A stretch of DNA of 64,000 bases from Saprospiraceae bacterium (GTDB lineage: Bacteria > Bacteroidota > Bacteroidia > Chitinophagales > Saprospiraceae), in assembly GCA_016717655.1 (NCBI GenBank), contig JADKFC010000002.1, forward strand, positions 447,427 to 511,426, given 5' to 3'. Position 1 is the first letter of the stretch, and the number at the start of each line of letters is the position of its first letter. The notes beneath the pieces were generated by a model. It was given only the letters and a program-made list of their open reading frames with translations, was not told the DNA's origin and made no database searches. Of the stretch, positions 32,001 to 41,057 are shown one piece after another. The position numbers and the translations under genes were made by a program.

Positions 32001-35000
32001 CACCGGCTGCAGCCATCACCGCTTCACCCGATGGCAGATCATTGGTCATTCGCATGTGGTGATAAAAACCACCGCCCAAGCCATACAAGCTCACACCTGA
32101 AAAGAGAGTGATGCCCGGAGATAAAACCACAGTTCCATCTACATAAAAATAAGAATACCACTCTGCCGTATTGTACACCAGGGCACCGGCTTGCTTTCTA
32201 CATCCAAAATCGGCATTGATGTCAATTCCAACATCTACACCCATTTTCATTTCCAGGGTTAGCCCTCCTCTTACACCCTCATCAATGGCGGTTTTGTAAA
32301 ATTCAAGGTAACCGGCTAACTTAATATCTGACGCCTCTATGTCGAGATCGATACGATCCAGGTTTACTCCCGTGAGATCAAATCGCTGCGGAGATGTCAT
32401 CAGATCCATGTTAACCAATAGTGAAATTTTGGCAGCTGCTGAAAAACCTCCATCACCTCCGGTTAGGGTAAGGCGGGGCTGAATGGTGATTCTGTCATTG
32501 GAAAAACTAAAATGATCCAGTCCAATAGGAAACCCAGACATGGTAGATTCGCTCTCCTCGGTAAGTACCATCCAATCGGGATACATATCTTCTTCATAGT
32601 GGTGGCCACCCCCTCCCGATGAAGGTCCGCGTGACATGCCCTCCATGCCGGTGAGCGAAAAAGCAAAGTCTGTGGTATCAAAGCCGGTCTCTGAATTGAG
32701 TCTCAGGTTTTCAATTACAATTTGGGGCAGGCGCACAGATGATGGCATGGTCTGGCCCGAAGGCAGATTGTTATTGCCAATGCCCAGGCTGGCGCAAAGG
32801 TTGGCTTCGATAAAATTTTCACTTCCTAATGAAGCCCTTATGTAACTGTCATTTCTGATGACTGCCTGAGCCATCGAAATCGGAATTCTTATGTTATCAA
32901 CGGGTCTGACAGACATTACAAAATTAAAAGAATCTCTACGATGCTGCAATTCTGCCTGGTACAACAGGTACTGTGTTTCTTCGGCAATGGGCAAACCGAT
33001 TTTACCATTGAAGCCTGCTCTTCGGAAGTTGTTTTGTAGGATGTCAAAATAAATGGTATCCAGTGATACAGCCCAGCCATTGAAATTACCATCACCATCC
33101 CAACGCAATACATTTTCTGCTCTGGCACTAAAGGTGATGCCGGTATTGTCAATAAACATGTTTCTTAAAGCAAATGTCAGGCGATTGCGATCAGGACCCT
33201 GCAATCTTTCAGGAGTTCTTACTGAAAGTTCTTCCATAAAAAAACCCTTCCATGTATTTCGCATGCTATCTTCTGAAATGGACGCATGCTCGTAATGGGG
33301 TGGTAAAGCTGTGTCAAAACCCGTTGGATTTTCTAAATCAGAAATATCAATCCATACGTTGTGTCCGGGTTGAAAGCCCCAGCCTTCAGCTCCGGGAAGT
33401 TGAAAGGCATCCATATCAATCCTAACCATGACATGGCCACCATTGACAAACCTTCCTCCAAAACGAGCTTCAACATTACCTGATGGTAAGATTTGTCCAC
33501 TTGCACTTTCCGGAAGCATCCAATCTCTGGTAAACCTAACAGCACCCACCAGGTTGAGCGCTCTGAAACCATTGCAGTCCCACTCCACAGAAGTGATATT
33601 TCGGGGATCTGATGCACCTTCTGCTCCTTTGATTCTAAACTCATTGCCATTTCCCATAGGTAGCACCTGGTCCTGGGGTAGATACAAACGCACATCATTG
33701 CCAAAGCCATTGGTGGTTATACACGCCTGTGCCCCCAAAGAAACAAAGCCATTGACAACTTCCAGATTGGGAATTTTGATGTTGACTACCATGTCCATGG
33801 AGGCAGAATCTTTGAGAATTCTAACATTAGTAATCCCTATTATTATTTTAGTACCTGATATTTCTTTGTCGATTCCTATGGGCAAAGACACGGTAGAACC
33901 GGATGACAATAAGCTCAACAATTTACCTCCTGCTTCCAGTCCTGCCTCCATGGCATCAGCCGCTGTCTCATCCATGCTTAGCAACCGGCCCAATGTGGAG
34001 ATATGCTCGCTCATCGGAATGGCTGTTTCGATAACTGGGGTTATGGTACCTCCAATCATCTGACGGGAAGCGTTGATTTGAATACCGGAAAAACTTATTC
34101 TTATTTTTACATTGTTCAGAAAAGGCAATGTTACTGTTCCGGTACCACTGCCTGCTCCTTCCAGATGGTCTACGGTAATGGTAAATCCTGCCGCTGTAAA
34201 TGTACTCGTTTCTGTTATGCTACCACTGGGTGTAAGGCTAGTAATGGCAGGGAAGGTACAAGGAGAGGCACACTCTCCTTCAGTACTTTCTTCTGCCACA
34301 ACGGGCTCAGATTCAACATAAATGGTAAACTCTCTGATGCTACTGCTGTGGTAGAAGGCATCATTGGTAATATACAATTTATCACTGCTTCCCCCTACCT
34401 GCATAGACGTCAAATCAGCGTCTGGGTCCTTCAACCACACTACTCTGTAATAATAGGTGCCTTCTTCCGAAAAAGTTCGGGTCTTTTCATTCACAATGTA
34501 GATACCCGACATCAAATCTTCAACAGAGCTAAAATGGGTGGCATTGATTAATTCAGTATTTGCGATTACAATGTCGTCTCTGTTAAAATCCCTTGAACGT
34601 GAGACCTGCAAAACCCATCTCTCATTGACTTCTCCATAATAAGCCGCATCTTCTATGGTTCTTCCATGCATCCTCAAAGATAAAAAACATCTGGAAAACT
34701 GTTTAAGGGCAAGGCTCCATTGTCCCACCTGAATATAACATCGCCCGGTGGCAGGGTATCCTGGTTTTCGGGTACCATTAATCCAGGCTTCGGCATACCA
34801 CTTACAAAGGTGTTGCTGAGATTGTAACTAAAAGTACTGCCTGATCGGTTGCGCATGCTGGCTGTAATATTGGCCGTATACGTTTTGCTCCTTTCGAATG
34901 AAGGGGTCAGCCAGGTGTCATTGACCATAAACATGCTGGCTCTTTCTTCATTCGCCGTTGTTACCCCTCTATCGAGTAAGTATTGAAGCGGGCCTCCGGG

Positions 35001-36119
35001 TCCCCATCGCAGATCATCGCTCCTGTTGTATATTTCAGAGGAACTGACATTGTTGCGCAGAGACACTTCATAGTTCAATCGCTGATAATCGGCACAGTAA
35101 GGATTAAATTTGATGATGAGCGGCATCACTGAATAGGGTATCGTATCTCCATCAGACGGAAAGTAAAAATCGCAGACGGGTGAAGCGCAGTCGTGGGTTT
35201 CGGCTTCTTCTTCAATACAGGTATAAGCCAGATCCTCATCTTCCTCCTCCTCCTGGTGGAAGAAAAAATGTACAATATTGCTATTACCCCGATCCAAAAA
35301 CATAAGGCTGCCGTCAGGATCAAAAGCAGTTACATAACAAACATACTCATGACCTTCTACCAATTGTACGTCGGTAAAAGGGTTGATGCCCAACATCGTA
35401 TTTGGGGTTTCCTGCTGATAGGTTCCAGCAATGTTGAGGTCGTATATTTCATCAATATAAAAACCCAAATCGTTGAGTGTAGCATCAATCAAATTAAAGC
35501 GATACCGTATTCTTGCCCGGTCCATCGGAGCCAGGCCGCTGATGTCGTGTTGCCACACCACATTCAGAATGGTATTGACATTTTCATCGTTTTCGGGCAT
35601 AACAATTTGAGGTCGCTCAATATAGGTTACCGTAAAATTGGCACAGCCCGAAGAGGGATCAGAAATGAGTTGTTCAGCATCGTTGTAAGCAAAAAAACAA
35701 AGGGTGTAGTTGCCCTCGGGTAAAACATGATTGACTGTGATGGCCTCCAATTGTTCTGCACTGAGGTTGTTGGTATTTTCAATACCCCCTGTAGTGCTGC
35801 CCAACTCGGAGATTTGATTACCCGTAAAAAGTAAGGTTTGGCCTGGGCTGATAGCAATTGGAGCTCCCAGGTACTGAATATTGGCTTCGATGCCTGCAGG
35901 TCCTGTTATGGTCGCTGAAAATCTAAAGCTATATGGAGTAGAGGTTGTATTGGTGATATTGATATACACATTTGACAAGTCATCGAGATAGTAATCCAGG
36001 TCTGTTGGGTACGGTGGGTTGATCACCGTATTGATAGACAATTGGGCATTCAAAGAAGAGTACACTATGTTTAAACCCAAGAAGAAAATAGCTGTAAAGT
36101 ATTTAAGACTTTTTACCAT
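29054..36119 (-). CDS. Giant secreted surface protein, about 2,355 residues, two frameshifts
   Basis: One gene read in three frames. The ATG at 36119 opens MVKSLKYFTAIFFLGLNIVY and a signal peptide ending SSLNAQ. The first 150 residues (TVINPPYPTDLDYYLDDLSN, AISPGQTLLFTGNQISEL) resemble the TANFOR-type N-terminus of Bacteroidota, a tentative match. FN3-like units follow. A missing T in the run at 34682-34687 restores FPDVFLSLRMHGRTIEDAAY, and another at 31250-31255 restores FSLSFFNLGAVMGCDINVTH. The middle (about 480-1,640) is a very long beta-rich region with many ITITNVRILKDSASM-type strands. The C-terminal third has further IPG/ISLIQDVQPVNGATDVS units and ends LGSLGPLAFRI. No HEXXH or other catalytic motif is seen. 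The stop-to-start overlap with the barrel gene (17 bp) ties them together. Confidence 0.8.
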
Positions 36120-37824
36120 CTTTTGCCGATTGAAAAAATGAATAAATCAAATTGACTGACCAACGCAGTTCTCTGTATTTAACCGCATTGATGGTTGCCC
36201 TGTCCAACCAGGAAGAGGTGATTTGCAAGCTGGAAGCTCTGTTGAAAGCCAGGCCAGATTGAAAAGAAATGTTGGCACTGTGGCCATCACCATCTTCGTT
36301 CCAGGTGAGGTAGTAGTATCCTGAATTGATGGAAAAAAATATTTTGGATTTTTCCCACCGCTTTCTGAGCGTAAAATTGCCTCCCAACCTTCCCGTATTC
36401 CGAAGGTTAAATGATTCGTTTGCCTTCATCAATGTTAAACCATAACCCCATTTAGTAACGGTATGGTCATAAGACCAACTGCCTGAAATGGTGGTAATGC
36501 TTCCATCCCTGTTTTCTATTTCTACCGGACTCACATCTGTGATGGCACTTTTGTTGTAGTTGATGGTAAATTGTTGTCGGTTCTTTTTTCCGCTGATGCG
36601 ATAAAACGGAGTAATGCTGGTAACGGCCGTTTGTTGAATGAGTCGAAATGAATCATTTACCATGGCAAAGCCCGGAGACTGATCAATGGAATAATTGGAA
36701 TACATCAATTGCAAGCCTCCATTTTTGATGGGTAAAATGCTTGCATTGAGGTGCATGATGTTGCGTGTAGATGTGTTTTTTCTTACATTCTTTACATTGT
36801 TGAGCTGGATGCCATAACTGCCCTGAAAAGTGAATTTCTGATCAAAAAGTCTGAGACCTCCGTTCACTGTGTAATTTCTCACATCATCAATGACATAGTG
36901 CATGCCAAAGCTTGAATAATTGGGATCGATGTGTTTAAATTTAAATCCCAGGTCAAATGTTTTTTGCATCATCCTGAAAGATGCATCGTAAGCGAGATTA
37001 ACCCGGGTGGTGGCATTGGTAGTGAGGTAAGGATGAAGCACTCGCATCACATCCTGCGATCGTTTGTCCTGTAGGGTGTCGGTTCTTCCCAGTTGGTTGT
37101 TGGTTATTGCAGAAAGGTCACCATTCAATTCCAGGAAAAAATATTTCATAAAGGGCATGCTCAGTCGGCTGCCCAGCACGAGATTTTCTGCCGGTGGCAG
37201 CAAGGTTTTAAAAATTTCTGCAGAGGGATCGTTTCCATAGCTATCTTTCACTTTAAGATAATAAACATCCCAAAATCTTCGACTGGTACCCACTCCGATT
37301 TTGATGCCGTGGGCCTTCCTTTTGTAGTCTCTGACCAGATGGGCATAATAGGCCAGAGAATCGAGATTGTAATTGGGGGTCTGGATGTTGCCATACATGG
37401 CAGACAGTCTGAATATGCCCGGGTTGAGCTCGAGGCCGGCTCCTAAAAATGTTATACCATTCAACGAATAGTTGCTAAACTGCATGCTTCGATGTCCAAG
37501 ATGAAGTCTGGCCCATTTATAAGAAGGGCTGACACCAAATCTGACAAAGGGGTTTTCAAAGCCGGAAGAAAACTGTCCTGTTCTATAGGTAAGGTGGACC
37601 GGAAGTGCGATACCAGCCAATTCAAGATTTCCTCTCAAAGAGGCGACGAAGGAATTGGAGTTAATTTTTAGCGTATCTCTCCATTGGGTATTGGCATTGT
37701 AGCCTATTGAGAAAGATGCACTCTTTCGAAAGAGATTGCCTTTTCGGAAGGCCATGATATCCTGGCTCTGAAGGCAAAGCGGAAAAAATACTAAAAAAAA
37801 CAGCACTCCTCTCAACATGGTCAT
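36103..37824 (-). CDS. Outer-membrane beta-barrel protein
   Basis: 573 residues with a signal peptide (GVLFFLVFFPLCLQSQ) and then alternating amphipathic beta strands through to the end: SFSIGYNANTQWRDTLKINS, HLTYRTGQFSSGFENPFVRF, FGYGL-like WGYGLTLMKANESFNLRNTG and RWSVNLIYSFFQ near the C-terminus. This pattern is typical of an outer-membrane barrel. No plug or TonB box is seen. Its ATG overlaps the stop of the metallopeptidase gene as ATGA (37821-37824), and its 3' end overlaps the giant protein by 17 bp. It may anchor or export that protein. No family name can be given. Confidence 0.75.
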   Translation of the reverse strand: MTMLRGVLFFLVFFPLCLQSQDIMAFRKGNLFRKSASFSIGYNANTQWRDTLKINSNSFVASLRGNLELAGIALPVHLTYRTGQFSSGFENPFVRFGVSPSYKWARLHLGHRSMQFSNYSLNGITFLGAGLELNPGIFRLSAMYGNIQTPNYNLDSLAYYAHLVRDYKRKAHGIKIGVGTSRRFWDVYYLKVKDSYGNDPSAEIFKTLLPPAENLVLGSRLSMPFMKYFFLELNGDLSAITNNQLGRTDTLQDKRSQDVMRVLHPYLTTNATTRVNLAYDASFRMMQKTFDLGFKFKHIDPNYSSFGMHYVIDDVRNYTVNGGLRLFDQKFTFQGSYGIQLNNVKNVRKNTSTRNIMHLNASILPIKNGGLQLMYSNYSIDQSPGFAMVNDSFRLIQQTAVTSITPFYRISGKKNRQQFTINYNKSAITDVSPVEIENRDGSITTISGSWSYDHTVTKWGYGLTLMKANESFNLRNTGRLGGNFTLRKRWEKSKIFFSINSGYYYLTWNEDGDGHSANISFQSGLAFNRASSLQITSSWLDRATINAVKYRELRWSVNLIYSFFQSAKDGKKS

Positions 37825-38612
37825 GAACGAGAATTAATGTCGTTGACAATGATGTCCATAAGCCATTGTGGAAAACGGGTGGTAGCTCTCAAAGGTATTG
37901 GTTCTCCTCTTCTCATTCTTGGCCAGTAGGTGCCTTTAAAATAATACATAATGCCCTGGGCTATTACCTCATCATTGCCCCTCGAATCGCCGTGATAGGA
38001 AGCGAGGTAGGTTCTGAAATGATCACTGTGTTCTGACAGCAAGCTTTGAGATATGCCATACTCCCGATCAACAAAGTGTCCAATTTCATGCAAGATGGTA
38101 AGTATGGGATCCTCCGATCTAAGGGTAAATACTTCAGGGTGTAAGATGATATACTCGTATTCAATGTTTTTAACAAAACATCTTCGCGAGCCACCTCCAA
38201 CCGTACCTTCGGTAGTTACATTTTTATTGCCATTCCTCGGATTGCCAATCCTAAAATTTCCAGGTACTGCATCCAGATAGGCCGCGGGCAATACACTCAA
38301 TATTTCTTCAATTTTCGTTACGATGGCCCCGTTGGCATTAAATATTTTAAAAGTCTTTCCACCCACTACTGTTGTCACCTGGGTGCCCCAACTCGTTTCC
38401 ACCTCTTCCATTTCACTGTGGTCTGACTTACAAACCGTGCCTGACCGCCTGCTTAAAAAAATGCAGCAGGGACAACCTCCGGCAACACATTCTTCACTAG
38501 TAACTATGGGTCTTGCTGCAGCAGATCTTCCTGATCGGCGGCGGGTAGAAGGGGTCTGCGAAAACAGATCACCCCAGGTAATAAACGCGATGATTATCAA
38601 TAGCCATCTCAT
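37821..38612 (-). CDS. Secreted zinc metallopeptidase-like protein (HEIGH)
   Basis: 263 residues with a signal peptide (WLLIIIAFITWGDLFSQ). A cysteine cluster (ECVAGGCPCC, residues 41-50) follows. The zinc motif HExxH is HEIGH at residues 175-179, inside LTILHEIGHFVDREYG, and Glu215 in RGNDEVIAQGIMYYF is a candidate third ligand. This layout resembles bacterial toxin-like or gluzincin peptidases, but I cannot name a family. If active, it could process the neighbouring surface proteins. It lies 5 bp from the collagen-like gene stop and overlaps the barrel gene by ATGA. Confidence 0.7.
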   Translation of the reverse strand: MRWLLIIIAFITWGDLFSQTPSTRRRSGRSAAARPIVTSEECVAGGCPCCIFLSRRSGTVCKSDHSEMEEVETSWGTQVTTVVGGKTFKIFNANGAIVTKIEEILSVLPAAYLDAVPGNFRIGNPRNGNKNVTTEGTVGGGSRRCFVKNIEYEYIILHPEVFTLRSEDPILTILHEIGHFVDREYGISQSLLSEHSDHFRTYLASYHGDSRGNDEVIAQGIMYYFKGTYWPRMRRGEPIPLRATTRFPQWLMDIIVNDINSRS

Positions 38613-38617
38613 TGAAC

Positions 38618-40441
38618 TTATTTATTTTGTTCCAGCACCTTGATTTTTTGTTCGAGGTCCCTGATTTGATTTTGCTGTTCCTGAATGGCCTTGACCAGTA
38701 CTGGAATTATTTCACTGTAGTTTACTGCGTACATATCTTCTCCGCTAGGCGGTGTGCGGCCATCTGTATACGATCTACTAGCTTCCGGCTTGCGCACAAC
38801 CTCTGGCAATACCTGCTCCAGTTCCTGTGCTAAAAAGCCAAGATGGGTATTTCCATCGTCCTTAATCCAATGGTAAGACACAGGGTTCATCTGCATTACT
38901 TTGTTGAGGGCCAATGACAATGGCTGAATGTCTTTTTTGAGTCTTTTATCCGAAGATTGATTGAGACCGGTAGTACACCAGATTTCGCTCCATCTAAAAG
39001 AGCTGGATCCAAGTTTGGTGACATTGTGATTCTGTGGACCAAATTCGGTGGTAGCATTGTAGTACCCTACATAATTGGTGCCGTTTACACCCAGCATCAG
39101 ACTGGTCGAGTTTCCTTCTACATTTCCTCCGGCAGCTCCAAAACGCACCTCGCTGGCAAGAACGCGTACACCGTTGTTTTCAATGCCTCCACTTACATTG
39201 ACCCATGGATTGGAATCATTGTCGGGTGCAGCTTCCCACTGTTGGGTATTAAATGGAAACCACTTCAAAACAAAGCCCTGTGTTGGAGCCCCCGCAGAAA
39301 CATTTCTACCCTGTAATTGATTGGCATTCCAGATGGCGGTAGTATTGGTTGCACTAATGGTGTTTGAGGCGATGGTAATTCCAGTTCCTGCCGTATATGT
39401 TCCCGCCGGTCCTGTTGCTCCCTGAGGTCCCTGGGCTCCGGTTGCACCTTGTGGACCTTGAGCCCCCGTTGCACCCTGTGGGCCTTGTGGACCCGTAACA
39501 CCCTGTGGGCCTTGCGGACCCGTAGCACCCTGGGGACCTGCCGGACCAACTGGGCCTGGATCACCTGTTATGCCTTGTGGACCCGTTGCACCTTGCGGGC
39601 CTGCAGGACCTACTGGGCCTGGATCGCCTGTTATGCCTTGGGGACCCGTTGCACCTTGGGGGCCTGCAGGACCAACGGGCCCTGGATCGCCTTGTGGACC
39701 TTGATTGCCCATACTGCCCTGCGGACCAGCCGGGCCTGTTGCGCCTTGTGAGCCTTGCGGACCCATTGCACCTTGAGGACCTGCGGGGCCAACTGGGCCT
39801 GGATCGCCTGGAATGCCTTGCGGACCGGCAGGGCCTTGAATTTGACCAACAGCAACCCACATAGTTCCGTCCCAAACGTAACCTGTACCTGTATCTTCTG
39901 TGATGACCATGTCTCCCACATTGCCCGTATAATCAGGATCTAGTGCCGCCGCATTGGGAATAGAACCCACAATGGTAACACCTGTACCGTCTTTGCCTGC
40001 ATCCCCTTTGGGTCCTGGAGGACCAGCCGGGCCTACTGGACCTGTTTCACCTTTTATGCCTTGCGGACCCGCAAAAGTACTGTTATTGATTTGCGAATTG
40101 CCAATTTCATTGTAAGGACCATTGGCTGAATCACCACACAAAACACTTAATATTTTAGCACCTCCCTGCCAATTGATGCCGGCAATGTTGCCTGTTTCGG
40201 CGGTGCCATTACCTACTGTAACAGACAAAAACCCATAGTCATCTGTTGTGGGGTTTTGTGTTTCTGCGTACAGCAAAGTGCCGCTGGTGGAACCTTCATA
40301 TATTTCAAATCTAAGGTGTACTACTGCATTGGCCAGGGCATTGCCACTGGCATCTCTTACTATCGTTTGATAGTTGAACCCTTGGGCCTGTAATAACGAC
40401 ATTGTTATCACGCTCAATAGTATGGTGATCCATGCTTTCAT
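38618..40441 (-). CDS. Secreted collagen-like protein with S74 self-processing tail
   Basis: 607 residues. A signal peptide (ITILLSVITMSLLQAQ) leads to a beta domain (FNYQTIVRDASGNALANAVV) typical of Bacteroidota secreted proteins. Two Gly-X-Y blocks follow, near residues 128-157 (GPQGIKGETGPVGPAGPPGP) and about 203-345, which should form a triple helix. The C-terminal 110 residues are a Peptidase_S74 intramolecular chaperone: SDKRLKKDIQPL with the Ser and Lys of the autocleavage dyad, LGFLAQELEQVLPEVV, YSEIIPVLVKAIQEQQ and a final coiled coil. This suggests a trimeric fibre trimmed after folding. It is the first gene of the surface cluster. Confidence 0.88.
   Translation of the reverse strand: MKAWITILLSVITMSLLQAQGFNYQTIVRDASGNALANAVVHLRFEIYEGSTSGTLLYAETQNPTTDDYGFLSVTVGNGTAETGNIAGINWQGGAKILSVLCGDSANGPYNEIGNSQINNSTFAGPQGIKGETGPVGPAGPPGPKGDAGKDGTGVTIVGSIPNAAALDPDYTGNVGDMVITEDTGTGYVWDGTMWVAVGQIQGPAGPQGIPGDPGPVGPAGPQGAMGPQGSQGATGPAGPQGSMGNQGPQGDPGPVGPAGPQGATGPQGITGDPGPVGPAGPQGATGPQGITGDPGPVGPAGPQGATGPQGPQGVTGPQGPQGATGAQGPQGATGAQGPQGATGPAGTYTAGTGITIASNTISATNTTAIWNANQLQGRNVSAGAPTQGFVLKWFPFNTQQWEAAPDNDSNPWVNVSGGIENNGVRVLASEVRFGAAGGNVEGNSTSLMLGVNGTNYVGYYNATTEFGPQNHNVTKLGSSSFRWSEIWCTTGLNQSSDKRLKKDIQPLSLALNKVMQMNPVSYHWIKDDGNTHLGFLAQELEQVLPEVVRKPEASRSYTDGRTPPSGEDMYAVNYSEIIPVLVKAIQEQQNQIRDLEQKIKVLEQNK
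39558..39683 (-). repeat. Two 63-bp tandem units inside the collagen block
   Basis: Units start at 39558 and 39621, and a third partial unit starts at 39684, so the period is exactly 63 bp. Each encodes 21 residues of the form GDPGPVGPAGPQGATGPQG plus IT. The copies differ at a few third positions. The larger Gly-X-Y block spans about 39406-39836. Confidence 0.85.
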
Positions 40442-40444
40442 GTA

Positions 40445-40924
40445 TTATAGTTTTATGATTTTTTCAATGTGTATAAGCTTGTTTCCGGCATCCCTTACTT
40501 CCAGAAAATAAAGTCCTGGCAAGAGGTAGGATAGGTCCAGATAGGAATCAACAGTGATTACCTCACAGGGTCTGCCAAGCATAGTTTTCAATTTTAACTT
40601 ATAGCTGGTGATGCCGGTTATTTCGATGTTACACCCATAAATAGTGGGATTGGGATAAATGGCAAACTTTATATCACTGGCTGTTTCTTCAACACCGGTA
40701 ATGATGTCTCCACCCGTAAGAGGGGTTCCAAATTCATAGCCACCGCAGCTGCCAGAGATAGATAGAAGACTTCCTGTAATCGATTGAAAAGTTTTGCCAC
40801 CACAAGTACCTACCTGATAAGAGGTAGAAGGTAAAGGGCTAAGTTTACATTGTGCCTGCAGGCAAGACAGAGGAACTGTTACAAACAACAGCAAGCCCAA
40901 GGATAATAGTTGGATAGATTTCAT
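40445..40924 (-). CDS. Small secreted protein with T9SS sorting domain
   Basis: Signal peptide from the ATG at 40924 (MKSIQLLSLGLLLFVTVPLS, cleaved after LQAQ). A short Cys-rich mature part follows (CKLSPLPSTSYQVGTCGGKT). The last 75 residues are a type A T9SS sorting domain: FAIYPNPTIYGCNIEITG, then YLLPGLYFLEVRDAGNKLIH and the basic end KIIKL. So the product is exported across the outer membrane and probably anchored to the surface. The mature function is unknown. It lies 3 bp upstream of the collagen-like gene. Confidence 0.8.
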   Translation of the reverse strand: MKSIQLLSLGLLLFVTVPLSCLQAQCKLSPLPSTSYQVGTCGGKTFQSITGSLLSISGSCGGYEFGTPLTGGDIITGVEETASDIKFAIYPNPTIYGCNIEITGITSYKLKLKTMLGRPCEVITVDSYLDLSYLLPGLYFLEVRDAGNKLIHIEKIIKL

Positions 40925-41057
40925 CATAAAAAACTCCATTTACTGTCTCAAAAGTAAATGGAGCACCTCGCCCAACCTAAAATCGGGCATCCCATGATCG
41001 TGTGATTTTAATTTAGAGCATCTCCTGCATCTTCATCAATTATTGATTTTGTAAAAC

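Noticed and set aside
39449..39921. Antisense ORFs opposite the collagen repeats
   Set aside because: Open frames caused by the regular Gly-X-Y codons on the other strand. The sense protein has signal peptide, collagen and S74 domains.
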